A stretch of 64,000 nucleotides of DNA, taken from NCBI GenBank assembly GCA_036513895.1, contig DATBYF010000070.1:4251-68250 (forward strand). Direction: 5' to 3'. The stretch's first letter is position 1; every line of letters starts with the position of its first letter. The notes under the pieces were generated by a model, which was given only the letters and a program-made list of their open reading frames with translations, was not told the origin of the DNA and did no database searches. The position numbers were made by a program, and so were the translations under genes. Origin of the DNA: Palsa-147 sp036513895. Lineage in GTDB: Bacteria > Acidobacteriota > Terriglobia > Acidiferrales > UBA7541. Shown here in pieces: positions 59,189-64,000 of the stretch.

Positions 59189-60594
59189 CGAGCGGCCTCA
59201 AGCGTGCCAACTCGCGTGTGTAGTTGCGCGATCGCCGATCGCACAGAGGCAAGCGAAGTCCCTCCAGGCACGCTCTTGCGCGCGAGCGAGGCATCAAGAG
59301 TTACTTCCTCAAAGTAGTCCGGTCCGAATGCCTCCGAATGTTTCCTGAGAATCTCGAGCGGTAGCTCAACGATGGAAGCAGAGCTCCGTTCGGCCTCGCG
59401 AACCACGCGCCCCACAATTTCGTGCGCTTCACGGAACGGCACGCCGCGCGCGACAAGATAATCCGCAGCTTCCGTTGCCAGCAGCGCCGGATTCGCCGCG
59501 CCTGCCCGCAATTTCTTCTCGTTAAATTTCGTCGCCGCAAGCGCACCCGCTGCCACGCGGACCATCCCTAGTGCTTCGTCGTGAGCGTCGAACAGCGGCT
59601 CTTTATCTTCCTGAAGGTCGCGCTGGTAACTCGTCGGCAGCCCCTTCATCGTCATCAACAACGAGACGAGCGCGCTCGTAATTCGTCCCGACTTACCGCG
59701 AATCAACTCCCAGGCATCAGGATTCTTTTTCTGCGGCATAAGGCTGCTGCCCGTCGAAAATTCATCGGGCAATATTACGTAGCCAAATTCCGTGGACGCA
59801 AACAACACGAAGTCTTCACTTAATCGCGAAAGATGCGTCGCCAGCACCGAAAGCGCGAATAGATACTCGAGAGCGAAGTCGCGGTCGCTCACTGCGTCAA
59901 GGCTATTCGCGGTGATGCCGGCAAAGCCCAATTCGCTCGCCAGAGTCTCGCGATCAATCGGAAATGCACAGCCCGCAAGCGCGCCCGATCCCAGCGGACA
60001 CACATCCGCGCGCCCCGCCGCATCCAGGATGCGCTCTCCATCGCGGATAAACGCTTCGGCGTGCGCAAGCAAAAAATGCGACAGCAGAATAGGCTGCGCG
60101 TGCTGCATGTGCGTCATCCCCGCCATCGGAATGCCCAAATTGCGCTCAGCCTGTTTCGCAATCTCTTCGACAAGCGCAGCAACAGCGCCGGCCATCGCGC
60201 GCGCGGCATCTTTCACAAACATCCGAAATTCCGTCGCCACCATTTCGTTTCGGCTGCGTCCCGTGTGGAGCTTTGCTCCTACAGGACCCAAAACTTCAAT
60301 CAGCGCTACTTCCACGAAATGATGCACATCCTCGGCCGCGGAATGATCGAGCCACGCGATGTCTGTTTTCGCGCGCCGCTCGATCCCGTCCAGAGCGCGA
60401 AGAATTTGCGAGCATTCATCGGCGGAAAGCAGCCGCGCACGTTCAAGCCCCCTGGCCCAAGCGCGATCGAGAGCCAGTTCGTACGGCAGCAATCTGCGAT
60501 CGAATCTCCACGAGCGCTGAAACTCGTAGAACGACGAGTCTGGCCCGCGCTCGAATCGCCCGCCCCACATTTTGTTGTCGCTGGAATCGCTCAA
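59185..60594 (-). CDS. argH: Argininosuccinate lyase
   Basis: A 469-residue member of the fumarase/aspartase superfamily. It splits argininosuccinate into arginine and fumarate. MWGGRFERGPD opens the protein. HTGRSRNEMVATEFRMFVKD binds substrate, MTHMQHAQPILLSHFLLAHA carries the catalytic His region, and GSSLMPQKKNPD is the superfamily signature with the catalytic Ser. The TTG start overlaps the argG stop (TTGA); an ATG 24 bases later is an alternative. The stop overlaps the GNAT start. Confidence 0.96.
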   Translation of the reverse strand: MSDSSDNKMWGGRFERGPDSSFYEFQRSWRFDRRLLPYELALDRAWARGLERARLLSADECSQILRALDGIERRAKTDIAWLDHSAAEDVHHFVEVALIEVLGPVGAKLHTGRSRNEMVATEFRMFVKDAARAMAGAVAALVEEIAKQAERNLGIPMAGMTHMQHAQPILLSHFLLAHAEAFIRDGERILDAAGRADVCPLGSGALAGCAFPIDRETLASELGFAGITANSLDAVSDRDFALEYLFALSVLATHLSRLSEDFVLFASTEFGYVILPDEFSTGSSLMPQKKNPDAWELIRGKSGRITSALVSLLMTMKGLPTSYQRDLQEDKEPLFDAHDEALGMVRVAAGALAATKFNEKKLRAGAANPALLATEAADYLVARGVPFREAHEIVGRVVREAERSSASIVELPLEILRKHSEAFGPDYFEEVTLDASLARKSVPGGTSLASVRSAIAQLHTRVGTLEAAR

Positions 60595-61925
60595 CGCCGC
60601 GAGTCTCCCTGTGGCACAGTGATCGGCAGAGCGAATAAATTTATAAATCCTTCGGCGTCCTTCGGATTGTATCCGGTCATCGTAAAGCTCGCGAGATTCG
60701 TTCGATAGAGCGAATTCGGCGACTTTCGCGTGATCACGTTGATGTTGCCTTTATAAAGTTCGAGTCCAACTGTGCCGGTCACGCGGCTCTGTGCGCTTGC
60801 AAAAAAAGCATCGAGCGCTTCGCGCAGCGGCGTAAACCACATCCCGTAATAAACCATCTCCGCATATCGCAGCGACACGATCTGCTGGTAATGCGCCGTC
60901 TCGCGATCGAGACTCAGCGTTTCAAGTTCGCGGTGCGCCGTCACGAGCAATGTCCCGCCCGGAGTTTCATACGCGCCTCTCGACTTGATTCCCACCAGAC
61001 GGTTTTCCACGATGTCCATGCGCCCAACGCCATTTGCCGCAGCAATTTCGTTCAATTTCTCGACAAGCTCAATCGCACCAAGCTTCTTGCCATCCACCGA
61101 CACCGGAATTCCAGCTTCGAATCCGATTTCGACGCGCGTCGGTTTGTCATGCGCCGCAGACGGCGCCACAATCCATTGCCACATCGCTTCTTCCGGCGCG
61201 TTCGCAGGATCCTCGAGTCTTCCGCCCTCATGACTCAAGTGCCAGATATTTCGATCGCGGCTATAAATATTCGTCTTCGATTGTTCAACGGGAATTTTGT
61301 GAGCTTGGGCGTAAACAATTGCGTCTTCGCGCGACACGATGTCCCACTCGCGCCACGGCGCAATGATCCGCAGTTCCGGCGCCAGCGCCTTAGCCGCCAG
61401 TTCGAAACGCACTTGATCGTTGCCCTTGCCCGTGCAGCCGTGCGCCACTGCATCCGCGCCGACCTTTCGCGCAAGCTCCACTTGCCGCTTCGCCAATAGC
61501 GGCCGCGCGAACGAAGTGCCGAGCAAATACTTGTGCTCGTAAACGGCTCCGGCTCGCAGCGTCGGCCAAATGAAATCCGTAATGAATTCCTCGCGAAGAT
61601 CCTCGACGTACGCTGCGCTCGCGCCCGTCGCCAACGCTTTTCGCCGCGCCGCTTCGAGATCTTCCTCTTGTCCAAGGTCGCCGATCATCGCGATCACTTC
61701 GCAGCCATATGTTTCAATCAGCCACGCGACGATCACCGACGTATCGAGCCCGCCAGAATATGCGAGCACGACTTTCTTCGGCGCCGCTCCCTGCTCCCGC
61801 GCTTTCGCAGCGGCATTTGGCGTTGCCACGCCGTGCCCATTTTTCTCGTGCGCGCCAGCGTGCCCATGCCCGTTCGTTCGTGTGTGCTTTGACTTCGATT
61901 TGTGTGTCGCCTGCTTCGTTGGCAT
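60591..61925 (-). CDS. argG: Argininosuccinate synthase with a His/Lys-rich N-terminal extension
   Basis: A 444-residue enzyme that condenses citrulline and aspartate with ATP. VVLAYSGGLDTSVIVAWL is the PP-loop, followed by GDLGQEEDLEAAR, GCTGKGNDQVRFEL, EGGRLEDP and the C-terminal ELYKGNINVITRKSP. The catalytic part is the short (about 400-residue) type. Before it lie some 50 extra residues rich in His, Lys, Gly and Ala (HGHAGAHEKNGHG). The ATG at 61925 follows AAAGGA, so the extension is probably translated; a GTG 33 codons in is an alternative start. It overlaps argH. Confidence 0.96.
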   Translation of the reverse strand: MPTKQATHKSKSKHTRTNGHGHAGAHEKNGHGVATPNAAAKAREQGAAPKKVVLAYSGGLDTSVIVAWLIETYGCEVIAMIGDLGQEEDLEAARRKALATGASAAYVEDLREEFITDFIWPTLRAGAVYEHKYLLGTSFARPLLAKRQVELARKVGADAVAHGCTGKGNDQVRFELAAKALAPELRIIAPWREWDIVSREDAIVYAQAHKIPVEQSKTNIYSRDRNIWHLSHEGGRLEDPANAPEEAMWQWIVAPSAAHDKPTRVEIGFEAGIPVSVDGKKLGAIELVEKLNEIAAANGVGRMDIVENRLVGIKSRGAYETPGGTLLVTAHRELETLSLDRETAHYQQIVSLRYAEMVYYGMWFTPLREALDAFFASAQSRVTGTVGLELYKGNINVITRKSPNSLYRTNLASFTMTGYNPKDAEGFINLFALPITVPQGDSRR

Positions 61926-61934
61926 CAAAATCCT

Positions 61935-62897
61935 TTAGGAAAGCAATGTAAGCAGAATCGCCTTCTGCACGTGTAAACGATTTTCCGCTTGATCAAACAC
62001 AATCGACCGCGGCGAATCCATCACCGCATCCGAAACTTCCATGCCGCGATGCGCTGGCAGGCAATGCATGAACACTGCTTCTGGCGCCGCATGCGCAAAG
62101 AGTTCGCCGTTGATCTGGAATCCGTTGAATGCCGCCGTGCGTGACGATGCTTCCGCCTCCTGCCCCATGCTGGTCCACACGTCTGTGTAGATGGCCTGCA
62201 CGCCCGCGACAGCTTCCTCCGGCGAGTGAACGATTTCAATTTTGCCGCGGGTCTCACGTGCCGCGCGCCGTGCTTCGGCCACAACGCCCGAATCCGGCTC
62301 GTATCCCGCCGGCACGGCGACTCGAATGTGCGCTCCAAGCCGCGCGCCAATGCTCAGCAGGGAATGGCATACGTTATTTCCGTCGCCGACGTACGCGATT
62401 TTGAGCCCGCGGAGCGCCCCAAAATGTTCTTCGAGCGTGAAGAAATCAGAAATCGCCTGACACGGATGGAAGCGGTCCGTCAGCGCGTTGATCACCGGAA
62501 TCCGCGCGTTATGCGCGAGCTCTTCGAGAACTGATTGCTTGAAGAGCCGTGCCACGATTCCGTTCGTCCAGCGTTCAAGACTTCGCGCCACATCGGCAAC
62601 AGCTTCGCGTTCGCCGAGATGCGACGCAGTGTGATCGAGAAATGTAGCCGAGCCGCCCAAGCTCGCAATTCCGACTTCGAACGTCACGCGCGTCCGCAGC
62701 GATGGTTTCTCGAAAATCAAAGCGAGGAATCGTCCGGCAAGCGCGCCGCGATAACGATCCGGGCGAGCTTTGACGTCCGCTGCGAGTTGGAGCACATCAC
62801 GAACTTGCGCGGCGCTCCACTCCATTCCTGTCAGCAGATCGTGCTGCAGTGGAATCGTAGTTGATGCTGCGGGTGTTGATGTTGTGGCGGTTGCCAT
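61935..62897 (-). CDS. argF: Ornithine carbamoyltransferase
   Basis: A 320-residue enzyme that makes citrulline from ornithine and carbamoyl phosphate. The carbamoyl-phosphate loop is EKPSLRTRVTFEVG (S-x-R-T form), with FHPCQAISDF (HPxQ) and the ornithine/catalytic-Cys loop MHCLPAHRG; TDVWTSMGQE is the SMG loop. I prefer ATG 62897 (GAGGAG just upstream); TTG 62912 overlaps the argD stop in TTGA fashion and is also possible. A Thr/Ala-rich start precedes the domain. It is the second gene of the operon. Confidence 0.95.
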   Translation of the reverse strand: MATATTSTPAASTTIPLQHDLLTGMEWSAAQVRDVLQLAADVKARPDRYRGALAGRFLALIFEKPSLRTRVTFEVGIASLGGSATFLDHTASHLGEREAVADVARSLERWTNGIVARLFKQSVLEELAHNARIPVINALTDRFHPCQAISDFFTLEEHFGALRGLKIAYVGDGNNVCHSLLSIGARLGAHIRVAVPAGYEPDSGVVAEARRAARETRGKIEIVHSPEEAVAGVQAIYTDVWTSMGQEAEASSRTAAFNGFQINGELFAHAAPEAVFMHCLPAHRGMEVSDAVMDSPRSIVFDQAENRLHVQKAILLTLLS

Positions 62898-62908
62898 AGT
62901 CTCCTCGA

Positions 62909-64000
62909 TCAACGAGCTGGGACCGGTATTGCAATCTCGCGTGTTTCTGCCTTAATCGACTTTGCCGGTGACGCCGCTTTCGCTGGCTCCTTCGCAAGTT
63001 CAGCTCCAAGGGACTTGGGCCGAGGCGTTTCCACAAAAACAGATTCCAGCTTCGACAAAAACTCTTTCACGTGCGCAGTCCGAATATTAAGCGGTGGCAG
63101 GAAGCGCAAAATGTGATCGTGCGTGCAGTTGATGATTAAGCCGCGCGCGAGCGCCGCTTCGACGAACGGCGCGCCTTCGACGGTCAAATCCAGCCCGAGC
63201 ATCAGACCTTCTCCGCGCACTTCACCCACGAAATCAAATCGTCCCGCCAATTCCTTAAGCCCGCGCTCCAATTCGGCACCGCGCTCGCGCGCATTCTTCA
63301 TCAACTTCTCATCTTCGATCGACTTCAGCACTTCAAACGCGGTCGCGCACACCAGAGGCCCGCCACCGAACGTAGTCCCATGCATCCCGGGTGAAAGCGC
63401 ACTCGCGAATTCTTCGTTCGCGAGGATTGCGCCCAACGGAAGGCCGGCGGCGACCGGCTTTGCGATAGTCACAAGATCCGGCAGGCTCTTGAATTTTTGA
63501 TATGCGAACGCGCGTCCCGTTCGGCCGAGTCCGCACTGGATTTCATCCGCAATCAGTGCCGCGCCTCTTTCAGTCGCGAGTTCGCGCGCGCGATTCCAAA
63601 ACGCTTCGCTAACCGGAAATATCCCGCCTTCGCCTTGAATCGTTTCCACTACCAGCGCGCACACGCCTGAGTCAAACTGCGCCTCGAGATCGGGGATGTC
63701 GTTGAATTTCACAAAGTCAACGCCGGGCACAAGCGGCATGAACGGGTCGCGATATTTTGCCGCATAAGTAATTGCCAGCGAGCCGAACGTGCGCCCGTGA
63801 AACGATCCTGTCAGCGCCAGAATGCGCGTCTTCGCAGCCGAACCGTTCGTCGCGCGCGCGCGCGCGTGCGCCCTCGCAATTTTCAGCGCGCCTTCGATAG
63901 CCTCCGTGCCGCTGTTCGTAAAGAAAACGCGATCGAGGCCTGACCACGCCGCGAGCTTGCGTGCCAGCGGCCCTTGAAACTGATTGTGAAACAAATTCGA
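62909..64000 (-). CDS. argD: Acetylornithine aminotransferase, 5' part outside the window
   Basis: The frame is open to the window edge; about 363 residues are visible, with SNLFHNQFQGPLARKL at the cut end. It is a class III PLP aminotransferase: FFTNSGTEAIEGALKIAR, TGSFHGRTFGSLAIT, ETIQGEGGIFPVS, LIADEIQCGLGRTG with the Asp that pairs with the pyridine nitrogen, and LVTIAKPVAAGLPLGA with the Schiff-base Lys. It converts N-acetylglutamate semialdehyde to N-acetylornithine. About 40 residues after the domain end are Ala/Lys/Pro-rich and not normal for ArgD. It is the first visible gene of the operon. Confidence 0.95.
   Translation of the reverse strand, partial: SNLFHNQFQGPLARKLAAWSGLDRVFFTNSGTEAIEGALKIARAHARARATNGSAAKTRILALTGSFHGRTFGSLAITYAAKYRDPFMPLVPGVDFVKFNDIPDLEAQFDSGVCALVVETIQGEGGIFPVSEAFWNRARELATERGAALIADEIQCGLGRTGRAFAYQKFKSLPDLVTIAKPVAAGLPLGAILANEEFASALSPGMHGTTFGGGPLVCATAFEVLKSIEDEKLMKNARERGAELERGLKELAGRFDFVGEVRGEGLMLGLDLTVEGAPFVEAALARGLIINCTHDHILRFLPPLNIRTAHVKEFLSKLESVFVETPRPKSLGAELAKEPAKAASPAKSIKAETREIAIPVPAR

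Overview
The window reads as a chromosomal fragment of an Acidobacteriota-like bacterium. Support comes from two VWFA-related secreted proteins of the type typical of acidobacterial genomes, a secreted DUF305 protein followed by an LVIVD-repeat protein, many GC-rich hairpin repeats of REP type next to a RAYT transposase, moderately high GC, and frequent GTG and TTG starts with purine-rich Shine-Dalgarno sequences. This placement is inference; no rRNA or other taxonomic marker is present. I saw no tRNA, rRNA, CRISPR array or prophage.

Left part (1-31 kb): the end of a flavin disulfide reductase; an envelope-stress-like operon (small membrane protein, LiaF-like protein, LytS-type kinase, LytTR regulator); a fluoride riboswitch followed by crcB and two DUF190 (PII-like) genes; an esterase; an ATP-grasp enzyme; two VWFA-related secreted proteins; a di-haem oxidoreductase; a lone ABC ATPase; a ROK sugar kinase; a RAYT transposase amid composite REP repeats; a purine-type permease; an ABC-2 exporter pair; a PEGA protein with a clear intrinsic terminator; the DUF305-LVIVD pair; an MFS exporter; a SnoaL-like lipoprotein; a Dyp-type peroxidase; a VOC protein and two proteins I could not assign.

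Central part (31.2-57.4 kb): one large, mostly co-oriented exopolysaccharide or O-antigen-like locus. It has a degenerate receiver protein, a multi-SLBB export protein, a PAP2-Wzi fusion, a Wzz/GumC-like co-polymerase, a NusG paralogue, a flippase, a Wzy-like polymerase, at least four GT4 glycosyltransferases, two methyltransferases plus a methyltransferase remnant, an initiating WecA-like phosphoglycosyl transferase with an unusual cytoplasmic tail, three genes that together suggest UDP-L-QuiNAc (or UDP-L-FucNAc) synthesis, and a DegT aminotransferase plus a membrane-domain-less CapD-type dehydratase that suggest a 4-amino-4,6-dideoxy sugar. The locus closes with a NarL/LuxR regulator preceded by a textbook sigma-54 promoter sequence.

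Right part (57.5-64 kb): a tightly overlapping arginine biosynthesis operon on the minus strand, in the order argD-argF-argG-argH-argA-like-argJ, with argD running off the window.

The most interesting observations are: the fluoride-riboswitch/crcB/DUF190 unit; a GT4 gene whose conserved N-terminus begins at ACG with no usable ATG, GTG or TTG; the RAYT region bracketed by a duplicated permease tail; the PAP2-Wzi fusion; and the sigma-54 promoter at the end of the polysaccharide locus.
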